Below are positions 47,617 through 55,595 of a DNA stretch of 64,000 nucleotides, piece by piece (within the stretch, counting starts at the first letter, position 1; the number at the start of each line of letters is the position of its first letter). The notes beneath the pieces are model-generated. The model had not been told where the DNA came from. It searched no databases and worked only from the letters and a program-made list of their open reading frames with translations. A program made the translations under genes and the position numbers. Source of the DNA: Nocardioides jejuensis (GTDB taxonomy: Bacteria; Actinomycetota; Actinomycetes; Propionibacteriales; Nocardioidaceae); assembly GCF_004337475.1 (NCBI RefSeq), contig NZ_SJZJ01000007.1:62001-126000 (forward strand), in the 5' to 3' direction.

Positions 47617-48704
47617 CCGTCCGCAAGACCCCCAACGGCCGCTGGCGGGGGCAGGTCAAGGTCGGCCGCACCCAGGTCGCCTCGCGCACCTTCGACACCC
47701 GGCGCGAAGCCGTGTCGTGGGTGATGCGGGAGCGGGCAGCGATCGCCGGGGGAGTGGACCCACGGGCCGGCAGGCAACGGGTCCGCGACCTGCTCCCGGA
47801 GTGGCTCGAGGTCCGCAAGGCGTCGGTCTCCGCGCGCACCTATCGCTCGGACAAGGACCTGGTCCGGCTGGTGCCGGTGGCGATCGGTGCCATGTACGTC
47901 TCTGCGATCACCGATCGCGAGGTGCAGCGGGCGCTGGTCGCGCTCTCGCAACGCGGCCTCGCGGAGTCCTCGGTCGAGCGGTTCCGTGCGTCGCTGTCGG
48001 CGTTCTTCGGCTGGTGCGTCCGCGAGCGGATCATCCTCACCAATCCGGTCACGCGGACGAAGGTGCCACGGCAGACCCGCCCGACGGTGGAGATGTACCC
48101 GTTCTCGGAGGACGAGCTCGAGGAGGTCGTCGCAGCCGTCGCTGAGCGCAACGTGCAGCTCTCTCGCGTGGTGCTTGTCGCGGGATGGACCGGACTGCGC
48201 TGGTCGGAGCTGCGCGCGATCCGGGTGCGCGACTTCATCCGGGTGCCGCTGCCGTTGCTCGTTGTCGAACGGGCCGCGCCGGAAGGAGTCGGGGTGAAAC
48301 AGACCAAGGGGCGGCGGGTCCGCCGTGTCCCGGTCGCCGACCGGATCCTGTCGATCGTTGAGGCGTTCTCCATGGAGAAGGGGCCGAACGACCTGCTCTT
48401 CACCACCGATGCCGGTGCCCAGCTGCACGCCACCCCGTTCCGGCGTACCACGAACTGGCCCGTCACCGGACAGGGCCGACGCGTCCACGACCTGCGGCAC
48501 ACCGCGGCATGCCTGTGGCTCAACAAGGGCGTCGATCCGGCGACCGTCCAGGCGTGGATGGGGCACGCCTCGATCGGCACGACGAACATCTACATCCGCC
48601 ACCTCGGCACCGGTGCTGACCGGGCAGGACTCGACCGTCTGAATGCCGATTCCAGGGGGCTGGGGTGCGCCGGGGGTGCGTCAGAGGTCCGGGGGTCCGA
48701 ATGA
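47613..48704 (+). CDS. int: Tyrosine recombinase (site-specific integrase)
   Basis: A 363-aa phage-type integrase. The N-terminal arm-binding domain has RKTPNGRWRGQVKVG, a SAM-like core-binding domain follows, and the catalytic domain has Arg in TGLRWSELRAI, HDLRHTAACLW (H-x-x-R), MGHAS and the nucleophile Tyr in TNIYIRHLG. All catalytic residues are present, so it is probably active. The GTG start overlaps xis. The last ~15 codons run through the 20-bp element-end repeat (48660-48679). It ends 59 bp before the attR/tRNA end. Confidence 0.94.
   Translation: MTVRKTPNGRWRGQVKVGRTQVASRTFDTRREAVSWVMRERAAIAGGVDPRAGRQRVRDLLPEWLEVRKASVSARTYRSDKDLVRLVPVAIGAMYVSAITDREVQRALVALSQRGLAESSVERFRASLSAFFGWCVRERIILTNPVTRTKVPRQTRPTVEMYPFSEDELEEVVAAVAERNVQLSRVVLVAGWTGLRWSELRAIRVRDFIRVPLPLLVVERAAPEGVGVKQTKGRRVRRVPVADRILSIVEAFSMEKGPNDLLFTTDAGAQLHATPFRRTTNWPVTGQGRRVHDLRHTAACLWLNKGVDPATVQAWMGHASIGTTNIYIRHLGTGADRAGLDRLNADSRGLGCAGGASEVRGSE
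48660..48679 (+). repeat. Right copy of 20-bp element-end repeat, inside int
   Basis: CTGGGGTGCGCCGGGGGTGC, identical to 41967-41986. It lies within the 3' end of the integrase gene, 85 bp from attR. Confidence 0.7.
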
Positions 48705-48712
48705 CAAGCGAA

Positions 48713-48756
48713 AACCCCGCCCGGTTCGCAGGAGTTCCTGCAGGTGGGGCGGGGTT
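48713..48756. terminator. Element-borne terminator for int and tRNA-Thr
   Basis: AACCCCGCCC (48713-48722) pairs with GGGCGGGGTT (48747-48756). An inner stem GCAGGA/TCCTGC (48728-48733/48736-48741) adds to it. On the minus strand it is followed by TTCGC after a run of T, so it ends the tRNA transcript. Confidence 0.75.
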
Positions 48757-48763
48757 CTCGATC

Positions 48764-48808
48764 TGGAGCCACCTGTCAGATTCGAACTGACGACCTGCTC
48801 ATTACGAG
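48764..48808. other. attR: 45-bp repeat within tRNA-Thr
   Basis: Same 45 bp as 41850-41894. It runs from the encoded CCA to the first base of the anticodon loop. Confidence 0.92.
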
Positions 48809-48839
48809 TGAGCTGCTCTACCAGCTGAGCTAAGGCGGC
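48764..48839 (-). tRNA. tRNA-Thr (anticodon CGT)
   Basis: 76 nt including an encoded CCA. On the minus strand the 7-bp acceptor GCCGCCT pairs with AGGTGGC (one G-U). D arm GCTC…GAGC, anticodon stem GCTCA/TGAGC, loop CTCGTAA (anticodon CGT, reading ACG) and T arm GTCAG-TTCGAAT-CTGAC are all perfect. The 3' 45 nt are supplied by the integrated element. Confidence 0.95.
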
Positions 48840-48914
48840 CCGTGCCCGAAGGCAACGCGGAGAAGTATACGGATGGCGCGGCCGCGTGGCGAAACGGGGG
48901 CTACGCTCGCGGAC

Positions 48915-49523
48915 GTGCACCCCGTCGTACGCCGTCAGATCACCCGCTCCGCGACCGTCGCCGTCCTCCTCGGCACGGCCGTGCTGGCCGGCTGCGGAGA
49001 CGAGAAGCCCCAGGCTGTCGTCAGCCCGAGCCCTGCCGACATGAAGCCGACCGTCACGGTCGAGCTCGCGCGCGGCATCTACAAGGAGAACGACCCGGGC
49101 GGGGAGCAGAAGCCGCTCGTCAGCACCTCCGACGCGAAGTGCATCGGCACGGACCTGATGACGAAGTTCAGCGTCCAGGACCTGATGAACGTCGGCGTCC
49201 TCGACAACACCTACGTCTACGCCAACGCGCCCATGTCGGCGCCGGTGGACGTGGCAGAGAAGTGGATCGCCTCGTTCGACGCGTGCCTCGACCTCGACGC
49301 CTACATGCTCGGCGTGACCCGCGCGGGCGTCCAGACGGTCGCGCCGAAGTACGGCAAGAGCGACGCCGACTGGGCGAAGGTCGCGACGTGCGTCGGCAAG
49401 GCCGACCCGGCCGCCGCGCACGACGTCATGCTCAGCCAGCTCACGGCGAAACTGACCGACAACGCCGCGACGAAGTCGTTCATCGACTGCGTGAAGATCG
49501 CCTACCCGGACGTGTCCTTCTAG
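48915..49523 (+). CDS. Hypothetical lipoprotein
   Basis: A 202-aa protein with a basic N-terminus, a hydrophobic segment and a lipobox VLAGC near residue 22. The mature domain has four Cys (DAKCIGT, DACLDL, ATCVGK, DCVKI) and amphipathic helices. GTG 48915 stands seven nt after TACGCT with no ribosome site, so it is leaderless. No family is recognised. It is a chromosomal gene directly upstream of, and divergent from, tRNA-Thr. Confidence 0.72.
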   Translation: MHPVVRRQITRSATVAVLLGTAVLAGCGDEKPQAVVSPSPADMKPTVTVELARGIYKENDPGGEQKPLVSTSDAKCIGTDLMTKFSVQDLMNVGVLDNTYVYANAPMSAPVDVAEKWIASFDACLDLDAYMLGVTRAGVQTVAPKYGKSDADWAKVATCVGKADPAAAHDVMLSQLTAKLTDNAATKSFIDCVKIAYPDVSF

Positions 49524-49540
49524 TTCACCTCGTCCTCGTG

Positions 49541-49557
49541 CCCGAGCTTCGCTCGGG
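49541..49557. terminator. Short hairpin between convergent genes
   Basis: CCCGAGC-TTC-GCTCGGG, perfect 7-bp stem with 3-nt loop, 18 bp after the lipoprotein stop. GAGCAAGCTC-type repeats follow. Both strands lack a U-tract. Confidence 0.5.
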
Positions 49558-49606
49558 CCTCCTCCTTCGCTCGCGGCCCGGACGAGCAAGCTCGCCGGTC
49601 GCTCGC

Positions 49607-50266
49607 TCAGTCGTCGTCGAAGTGCGGGTCGGCGAGGAGGTACTGGGCGATCAGCCCGTCGTGGGAGCGGTCGTGGTGCCGGATCGGCTCCGGTGCCATG
49701 CGCCCCTCGGCCATGTCCCAGAACAGGTCGACGCGCAGCGCCACCTTCCGGGCCAGTCGGCCGCCGACGCCCTGGTGGGGGACGTACGGGTGCGGACGCG
49801 TGGGAGCGTGGAGCTCGGCCTTGTAGAGCCGCTCGCTCCAGTCGGGGTCGCCGTCACGGCGGTGCTGGTCGAGGTCGCGGCTGAGGGCTTCCTCGAGCTC
49901 CCGGATCGCGGCCAGCTCGGTGCGGGTGTCGTCCCAGACCGAGGACCACGTCCGCCCGATCGCGTACGTCGAGCCGTACAGGCGCGCCTTCACCTGCGCC
50001 ATCGCTGCCTCGAGCCGACGCGCCTGGCGGACCAGCTCGTGCCCGCGCTCGGCGCCGTCGGGGAGTCGCTTGCGGGCCGCGGGCACCAGGACGCCGACGG
50101 CAGCGTTGACGTGCCGACTCGCACTGGCGAGGAACGTGTCGGTCACCGGGTAGCGCGACCGCGGATCGTTGCGCTCCGGGTCGGTCGAGGCGGCCTGTTC
50201 GAGTCGAGCAGCCAGGACGTCGTGGGTAGCGCGTGCACCTGCCGTGAGTGTGTCCACGAGAACCAT
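49607..50266 (-). CDS. Hypothetical helical protein (hemerythrin-like?)
   Basis: A 219-aa soluble protein that is mostly amphipathic helices in the first 150 residues (THDVLAARLEQAAS; SRHVNAAVGVLVPAARKRL; RRLEAAMAQVKARLYG). Spaced His/Glu residues faintly recall hemerythrin-like domains, but no complete HHE set can be confirmed. The C-terminus is rich in His/Asp (HHDRSHDGLIAQYLLADPHF). ATG 50264-50266 or GTG 50270-50272 could be the start. It is divergent from the thiamine-type ABC operon. No function is assigned. Confidence 0.5.
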   Translation of the reverse strand: MVLVDTLTAGARATHDVLAARLEQAASTDPERNDPRSRYPVTDTFLASASRHVNAAVGVLVPAARKRLPDGAERGHELVRQARRLEAAMAQVKARLYGSTYAIGRTWSSVWDDTRTELAAIRELEEALSRDLDQHRRDGDPDWSERLYKAELHAPTRPHPYVPHQGVGGRLARKVALRVDLFWDMAEGRMAPEPIRHHDRSHDGLIAQYLLADPHFDDD

Positions 50267-50424
50267 CTCCACTGATTGGCGGGGAGAGCTCGTGCGGTCG
50301 GGCCCGCCCTCGTCTTCCAGTCTGCTCCTGGGGTGGGCAGGCCTCAAGACCGATGTCCGGAGTGTCCGACGGGGTTGTCGGAGCGCGGCGATAGCCTGTG
50401 CCGACACCGCCTGAAGGAGCCTCC

Positions 50425-51528
50425 ATGCCCCGCCTTGACCGCCGTCTCGCCGTCAGCACCGCCGCCGTCCTCACGGCTGCCAGCCTCGCGCTGTCGGGCT
50501 GCAACCTGGTCGGCAAGGAGAAGAGCCCGCAGGGCACGAGTGGCACGCCGGTGGCGAGCGAGGCTGCCGTGCCCGGCTCGACCGTCACGCTGGTGACCCA
50601 CGGCGACTTCGCGCTGCCGGCCGCGCTGCTGAAGAAGTTCGAGACCGACACGGGCCTCAAGCTCAAGGTCGACAAGATCGAGGACGGCCTGCCCAACCAG
50701 CTCGCGCTCACCAAGGACCACCCGCTCGGCGACGTGGCCTACGGAGTCGACAACGGCGCGGCGGCGTTCGACCTGCAGCAGGGGGTCTTCGCCGACTACG
50801 AGGCGGAGCTTCCCGACGGCGCGTCCCACTACCGGCTCAAGGGCGCCGCGGACAAGGACTGGCTGACTCCTGTCGACCACGGCGCGGTCTGCGTCAACGT
50901 CGACCTGCCGTGGTTCGCGCAGCACAAGATCGAGCCGCCGGCGACGCTGGAGGACCTCACCCTTCCGGCGTACAAGGACCTCACCGTGCTGCCCGGCGCC
51001 ACCGGGTCCACGACCGGCCTCCTCTTCATGCTGTCGACGATGGACCAGTACGGCGCCGACTGGACCGACTACTGGTCGCGCCTGGTCAAGAACGGTGCCG
51101 ACATCGCCAAGGACTGGAGCGACGCCTACTACGGCGGCTTCACCGCGGGCGAGAGCGGCGGCAAGCGTCCGATCGTCGTCTCCTACGACACGTCGCCGGC
51201 GTTCACGGTCAACCAGAAGACGGGGGAGTCGACGACGGCGGCCCTGCTCGACACCTGCATCCAGCAGATCGAGTACGCCGGCGTGCTCAGCAACGCGGCC
51301 AACCCGGCGGGCGCGCGTGAGCTGGTCGACTTCCTGATCTCGCCGGAGGTCCAGGCCGCGCTGCCGGACAGCATGTACATGTTCCCGGTCGCCACGGGCA
51401 CGCCGCTACCGGACGACTGGGCGCGGCACGCCCACCAGCCGAGCCGGGTCTACACGTTCGATGCCGACGAACTGGCGAAGCACCGCCAGGAGTGGCTGGC
51501 CGAGTGGCGCGACGTCACCACCCGCTGA
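50425..51528 (+). CDS. Thiamine-type ABC transporter substrate-binding lipoprotein
   Basis: A 367-aa protein with a lipobox LALSGC near residue 26. The mature part starts VTLVTHGDFALPAALLKKFE, the TbpA/ThiB pattern, and contains VAYGVDNGAAAF and PGATGSTTGLLFMLST. It binds thiamine or a related compound (iron-type transporters of this class are similar, so the substrate is not certain). ATG 50425 has AAGGAG. The permease gene overlaps its 3' end. No TPP riboswitch is seen upstream. Confidence 0.82.
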   Translation: MPRLDRRLAVSTAAVLTAASLALSGCNLVGKEKSPQGTSGTPVASEAAVPGSTVTLVTHGDFALPAALLKKFETDTGLKLKVDKIEDGLPNQLALTKDHPLGDVAYGVDNGAAAFDLQQGVFADYEAELPDGASHYRLKGAADKDWLTPVDHGAVCVNVDLPWFAQHKIEPPATLEDLTLPAYKDLTVLPGATGSTTGLLFMLSTMDQYGADWTDYWSRLVKNGADIAKDWSDAYYGGFTAGESGGKRPIVVSYDTSPAFTVNQKTGESTTAALLDTCIQQIEYAGVLSNAANPAGARELVDFLISPEVQAALPDSMYMFPVATGTPLPDDWARHAHQPSRVYTFDADELAKHRQEWLAEWRDVTTR

Positions 51529-53156
51529 GCCGTTCCGTCGGGAGGCCGGCGGCGCTGCTCGGCCTGGCGGCCGGGCCGCTGCTGGTCCTCGGCCTCTTCT
51601 TCCTGCTGCCGGTCAGCGGGATGCTGGCGCTCGGCCTGTGGCCCGACGGTTCGTTCGACGCCTCCGGTGCGCTCGAGGTGCTCCGCCACGAGCGGACGAT
51701 CCGGGTGCTGTGGTTCACCGTCTGGTCCGCTGCGGTCGGCACGGCGCTGACCCTTCTGCTCGGGCTGCCGGCGGCCTACGTCTGCTACCGGCTTCGGTTC
51801 CCGGGGCGACGGCTGCTCCGGCTGGTCCTGGTCATGCCCTTCGTGCTGCCGACCGTCGTCGTCGGTCTCACCTTCGACAACCTTTTCGCCGAGCAGGGCC
51901 TCCTCGGTGGACTCGGTTGGCACGGCACGCCCGCCGCGATCATCGCGGCGCTCGTCTTCTTCAACCTTGCGGTCGTCGTACGCACGGTCGGGCCGGCGTG
52001 GGAATCCCTCGATCCCCGGTCGGGCGAGGCTGCCGCTGCGCTCGGGGCAGGCCCGGTCCGGGTCCTGCGTGACGTCACCCTGCCGGCGCTCCGGCCCGCG
52101 ATCGTCTCTGCGGCGAGTGTCGTCTTCCTCTTCTGTGCGACCGCGTTCGGCCTCGTGCTGGTCCTGGGCGGGCTCCGCTACGCGACCGTCGAGACCGAGA
52201 TCTACCTGCTCACCACCGACCTGTTCGACCTCCAGGGAGCGGCGGCGCTCTCGATCCTGCAGCTGGTCGTGGTCACGGTGCTTCTCGCCATCGCGCACCG
52301 CGCGCGGGCGACGGCGCCGGTGGACCGACGTCCGGTCGCGCCGCGCCGTCCGCACCGCAGCGACCTTCCTGCCGCGGCGCTGACGCTGGGCGCCGGAGCG
52401 CTGGTGCTGCTGCCGCTCGGCGCGCTTGTCATCGGGTCGCTCCGGGTGGAGGGCCGGTGGACGCTCGACAACTTCCGGGCACTGCGCACCGTCGGCGACG
52501 GGGTCGTGCCGGTCACCGATGCGCTGCGCAACTCGCTCCTGACCGCGCTCGACGCGACCTGGATGTCGGTCGGTCTGGGCCTCGTGATCGCCCTGCTGGT
52601 CACGCGCCGCTCACACTCAGCCACCGAACGCCGGATCCGCGCCATCCTCGACGGCCTCTTCATGCTTCCCCTCGGCGTGTCCGCGGTGACGCTCGGCTTC
52701 GGCTTCCTGGTGACCCTCGACCACCCGCCGATCGACCTGCGCACCTGGCCGCTGCTGGTGCCGATTGCTCAGGCTCTAGTCGCGCTGCCGCTCGTGGTGC
52801 GCACGGTCGTGCCGGTGCTCGCCGGCATCGACGACCGGCAGCGTCAGGCGGCGGCGTCGCTCGGCGCAGGTCCGCTCCGCGTGCTGGCGACGATCGACCT
52901 CGCCGTCGTCTGGAAGCCGCTGCTCGCCGCAGCCGGCTTCGCGTTCGCGGTCTCGCTCGGCGAGTTCGGCGCCACGTCGTTCCTGGTCCGCGAGGACGCT
53001 CCGACGCTGCCGGTGATCATCTACCGGCTGCTCAGCCACCCGGGGACGGGTCACTACGGCATGGCGCTCGCCGCGTCGCTGGTGCTGGCCGGACTCACCG
53101 CGCTGGTCCTGCTCGCGGTCGAGCGGCTGCGGGTGCCGGGCGTGGGAGGGTTCTGA
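51504..53156 (+). CDS. ABC transporter permease, fused double-domain (ThiP-like)
   Basis: A 550-aa protein with two copies of the binding-protein-dependent permease domain, about 12 hydrophobic segments in all. Each half has an EAA-type loop (ALGAGPVRVLRDVTLPALRP; SLGAGPLRVLATIDLAVVWK). This fused layout is that of ThiP and of Fe3+ permeases. GTG 51504 overlaps the binding-protein gene by 25 bp; GTG 51492 is an alternative. It ends two bases before the ATPase gene. Confidence 0.86.
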   Translation: MARRHHPLSRSVGRPAALLGLAAGPLLVLGLFFLLPVSGMLALGLWPDGSFDASGALEVLRHERTIRVLWFTVWSAAVGTALTLLLGLPAAYVCYRLRFPGRRLLRLVLVMPFVLPTVVVGLTFDNLFAEQGLLGGLGWHGTPAAIIAALVFFNLAVVVRTVGPAWESLDPRSGEAAAALGAGPVRVLRDVTLPALRPAIVSAASVVFLFCATAFGLVLVLGGLRYATVETEIYLLTTDLFDLQGAAALSILQLVVVTVLLAIAHRARATAPVDRRPVAPRRPHRSDLPAAALTLGAGALVLLPLGALVIGSLRVEGRWTLDNFRALRTVGDGVVPVTDALRNSLLTALDATWMSVGLGLVIALLVTRRSHSATERRIRAILDGLFMLPLGVSAVTLGFGFLVTLDHPPIDLRTWPLLVPIAQALVALPLVVRTVVPVLAGIDDRQRQAAASLGAGPLRVLATIDLAVVWKPLLAAAGFAFAVSLGEFGATSFLVREDAPTLPVIIYRLLSHPGTGHYGMALAASLVLAGLTALVLLAVERLRVPGVGGF

Positions 53157-53158
53157 CC

Positions 53159-54184
53159 GTGCTGTCGCTCTCGTCGGTCTCCGTCGCCTACCCCGGCTCG
53201 GCGCGGCCTGCGCTGGAGGACGTCTCGCTCGAGCTGCGCGCGGGGGAGGTGCTGGCGGTCCTCGGCCCGTCGGGATGTGGCAAGTCGACCCTGCTGCGCG
53301 CCGTCGCCGGGCTCGAACCGGTGGCGTCGGGAGCGATCACCTGGGACGGCCGTGACCTCGCCGGTGTCCCGACGTACAAGAGGGGCTTCGCACTGCTCTT
53401 CCAGGACGGCCGGCTCTTCGCTCACCGCACCGTCGGAGACAACGTCGGCTACCCGCTCCGTCTTCGTCGTACGCCGCGGCGCCAGGTCCGCGCCCGGGTC
53501 GCGGAGCTCCTCGAGCTCGTCGGCCTCTCCGGCTACGGCGACCGGTCGCCCGCGACGTTGTCGGGGGGCGAGCGCCAGCGCGTCGCCCTGGCCCGCGCGC
53601 TCGCGACGTCGCCCCGGCTGCTGCTCCTCGACGAGCCGCTCTCCGCCCTGGACCTGACGCTGCGCGAGCGGCTTGCCGGCGACCTGCGCGAGATCCTGCG
53701 CGCCTCGGGCACGACCGCGCTCTTCGTGACGCACGACCACGAGGAGGCCTTTGCCGTGGCCGACCGGATGGCGCTCCTCCGTGACGGGCGGCTCGTGCAG
53801 CAGGGCACGCTCGACGAGGTCTGGCGCCACCCGGTCGACGTCGAGGCGGCGGCGTTCCTCGGCTATGCGAGTGTCCTGGCGGGGGAGGCAGCGGCCCGGG
53901 TGCTGGCCACCTTGCCGGCAGGTTCGACGGCCACGAGCCCGGAGGCGGCGTCGGCGGTCGCCCTGCGGCGTTCGGCCCTGCGGGTGGATCCCGACGGGCC
54001 GCTGCGTGGTCGCGTGGTCGAGGCCAGGCTGACGCCGGAGACGCTGCGCCTCTCGGTCGATGTCGGCGGGATCGGGGTGCTCGACGCGGTTGCCTCGGGC
54101 GGTCTCGCTGACGCGCCTGCGGTCGGCGCTGCCGTGCGGCTCGTGGCGGATCCCTCACGCCTCGCGCTCGTGCCGATCGTGTGA
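53159..54184 (+). CDS. ABC transporter ATP-binding protein (thiamine/iron type)
   Basis: A 341-aa ATPase. Walker A is GPSGCGKST, the Q-loop is LLFQDGRLFAHRTV, the signature is LSGGERQRVALARAL, Walker B is LLLDEPLSALD and the H-loop is FVTHDHEEA. A C-terminal part of about 110 residues resembles a TOBE-type regulatory domain. It completes a binding protein–permease–ATPase operon. GTG 53159 is used. The following gene has its own promoter. Confidence 0.88.
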   Translation: MLSLSSVSVAYPGSARPALEDVSLELRAGEVLAVLGPSGCGKSTLLRAVAGLEPVASGAITWDGRDLAGVPTYKRGFALLFQDGRLFAHRTVGDNVGYPLRLRRTPRRQVRARVAELLELVGLSGYGDRSPATLSGGERQRVALARALATSPRLLLLDEPLSALDLTLRERLAGDLREILRASGTTALFVTHDHEEAFAVADRMALLRDGRLVQQGTLDEVWRHPVDVEAAAFLGYASVLAGEAAARVLATLPAGSTATSPEAASAVALRRSALRVDPDGPLRGRVVEARLTPETLRLSVDVGGIGVLDAVASGGLADAPAVGAAVRLVADPSRLALVPIV

Positions 54185-54214
54185 ACCCTTGCCTTCCTCC
54201 CTAGACTGACGCCC

Positions 54215-55267
54215 GTGCATCGCCGGGCCTACGTACTCCTCATCGGCGTCGCGACGATGATGGGCGCACTCGCGCTGATCACCGCGCTGGCGCTCGACAA
54301 GAAGCTTGTCGACCCCGATGGCTTCCTCGGCCCCTCGTGGGCGCGCCTGCCATTGCTGGTGGGCGGTGCCCTCCTGCTCGACATGCTCCCGCGCACGTTG
54401 TGGGGGTCGCGCCTGAAGCCGTCGCTGATGTGGCCGATCGTCCGCGACCGGTGGGTCTCCCACTGGAACCGCGAGCGCCTGACGCTCGTGCTGATGGGCC
54501 TGATCTGCTTCTACATCACCTACGTGAGCTACCGGAACCTCAAGTCGTTCCTGCCCGAGGTGATGGGTCCGGACCACGACTACGACTACCAGCTCCACCA
54601 GATCGACCGATTCCTCTTCTTCGGCCACGAGCCGGCGCTGGTGCTTCACAGCCTTCTCGGCACGGGTGCGATCGCGTACTTCCTCTCCTACATCTACCTG
54701 TGGTTCCTGCCGCTCGTGCCGCTGGCGCTGGCCGCCTGGCTGGTGTGGTCGCGCAACATCAGCTTCGGCTACTGGTTCGCCACCTCGCAGGTACTGGCGT
54801 GGACGATGGGCACGGCGTCGTACTACCTGGTGCCGTCGGTGGGGCCGGGCTTCGAGAACCTCTGGCTCTACGACAACCTCGACAACACGCCTGCCAGTCA
54901 GCTGATGGATTCGCTCTACAACGGGCGGGAAGCGGTGCTCTCCTGGGGCACCAACCCGGACGCGGTGCAGTCGGTGGCGGCGTTCGCCTCGCTGCACTGC
55001 GCGATCACGCTGCTGGTCGCGCTGATGGTGCAGTACACGATCAAGACCCGCTGGGTGCACTGGGTCGGGTGGGTCAACTTCGGCATCACGGTCGTCGCGA
55101 CGCTCTACTTCGGCTGGCACTACGTCTCGGACGACGTCGCCGGCATCGTGATCGCGCTGCTCTCCTTCTACCTCGGTGGTCTCGCCTCGGGACAGAAGTT
55201 CGACCGCCACGGTCTCTCCTCGCACCCCACGACGACCTCCTCCATCGTCCCCGTCGACGACGACTGA
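54215..55267 (+). CDS. Membrane PAP2-superfamily phosphatase (inositolphosphotransferase/Aur1-like)
   Basis: A 350-aa protein with six or more hydrophobic segments. The PAP2 catalytic pieces are visible: FASLHCAITLLVA (motif 2, His nucleophile region) and FGWHYVSDDVAG (motif 3, His/Asp). The upstream motif 1 (KxxxxxxRP) is not clear. PAP2_3 proteins of this length act on lipid phosphates. GTG 54215 is seven nt after TAGACT (54202-54207) with no ribosome site, giving a leaderless start. It ends at a strong terminator. Confidence 0.8.
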   Translation: MHRRAYVLLIGVATMMGALALITALALDKKLVDPDGFLGPSWARLPLLVGGALLLDMLPRTLWGSRLKPSLMWPIVRDRWVSHWNRERLTLVLMGLICFYITYVSYRNLKSFLPEVMGPDHDYDYQLHQIDRFLFFGHEPALVLHSLLGTGAIAYFLSYIYLWFLPLVPLALAAWLVWSRNISFGYWFATSQVLAWTMGTASYYLVPSVGPGFENLWLYDNLDNTPASQLMDSLYNGREAVLSWGTNPDAVQSVAAFASLHCAITLLVALMVQYTIKTRWVHWVGWVNFGITVVATLYFGWHYVSDDVAGIVIALLSFYLGGLASGQKFDRHGLSSHPTTTSSIVPVDDD

Positions 55268-55294
55268 GCGAGGCGCTCAAAACTTTTTCGAACG

Positions 55295-55328
55295 CCGGAC
55301 CCGGGCCTGTCATCAGGCCCGGGTCCGG
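55295..55328 (+). terminator. Terminator, 15-bp perfect stem
   Basis: CCGGACCCGGGCCTG (55295-55309) pairs perfectly with CAGGCCCGGGTCCGG (55314-55328) around TCAT, shortly after the PAP2 gene. It is followed by TGCATTTCGG. Confidence 0.8.
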
Positions 55329-55595
55329 TGCATTTCGGCGTCCCTGAGCGTGAATCCAGGGCCGGATGTCCGAATGACACGCATGTAGTTCGAGAATTAC
55401 ATCGATGTAAGAGTCAAGCCGACACGCCGATGAATCCGAGAAAATTGGAAAGAACTGTTTCTTTTGTGACTGGAGTTCACTAGCGTGCTCCGCGTGCCCG
55501 GTGTGGTGGGGAAGCCACCTGGGCCGGCCCCGGCGGTGGGGAAGCCGCCGGGGCCCAGCTCCCCACCACGGGTGGGGTCGACGAGGGGAAGAGAC
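55329..55595 (+). promoter_or_regulatory. Promoter and structured 5' leader of the NlpC/P60 gene
   Basis: 267 bp without a gene. The first half is AT-richer and has a perfect 14-bp palindrome TTACATCGATGTAA (55397-55410). The second half forms a long hairpin: 55503-55512 pairs with 55560-55569, and CCCCGGCGG (55528-55536) with CCGCCGGGG (55545-55553). GGTGGGGAAGCC occurs twice (55506-55517 and 55535-55546). GAGGGGAAGAG just before the ATG is the ribosome site. The c-di-AMP riboswitch consensus found before some actinobacterial cell-wall hydrolases could not be matched. Confidence 0.5.

Larger units (their letters stand above)
41850..48808. mobile_element. Integrative element (reduced AICE) in tRNA-Thr(CGT), unit length 6914 bp
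   Basis: It is bounded by 45-bp direct repeats whose end falls exactly at the tRNA anticodon loop. It encodes a tyrosine integrase and excisionase next to the tRNA, a RepSA-like replication initiator, an HTH regulator with its own operator and two cargo genes. The order rep–xis–int beside the tRNA is that of pSAM2-type actinomycete integrative elements. No FtsK/TraB translocase, spd genes or NUDIX/Pra genes are seen, so it is either mobilisable only by helpers or defective for transfer. Confidence 0.88.

Noticed and set aside
50267-50424. TPP riboswitch before the thiamine-type ABC operon
   Set aside because: No CUGAGA or ACCUGAUCUGG-like conserved elements are present in the leader.
55329-55595. 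c-di-AMP (ydaO) riboswitch
   Set aside because: A partial GTGAATCC resemblance exists near 55351, but the other conserved blocks are missing or out of order; left as an unnamed structured leader.
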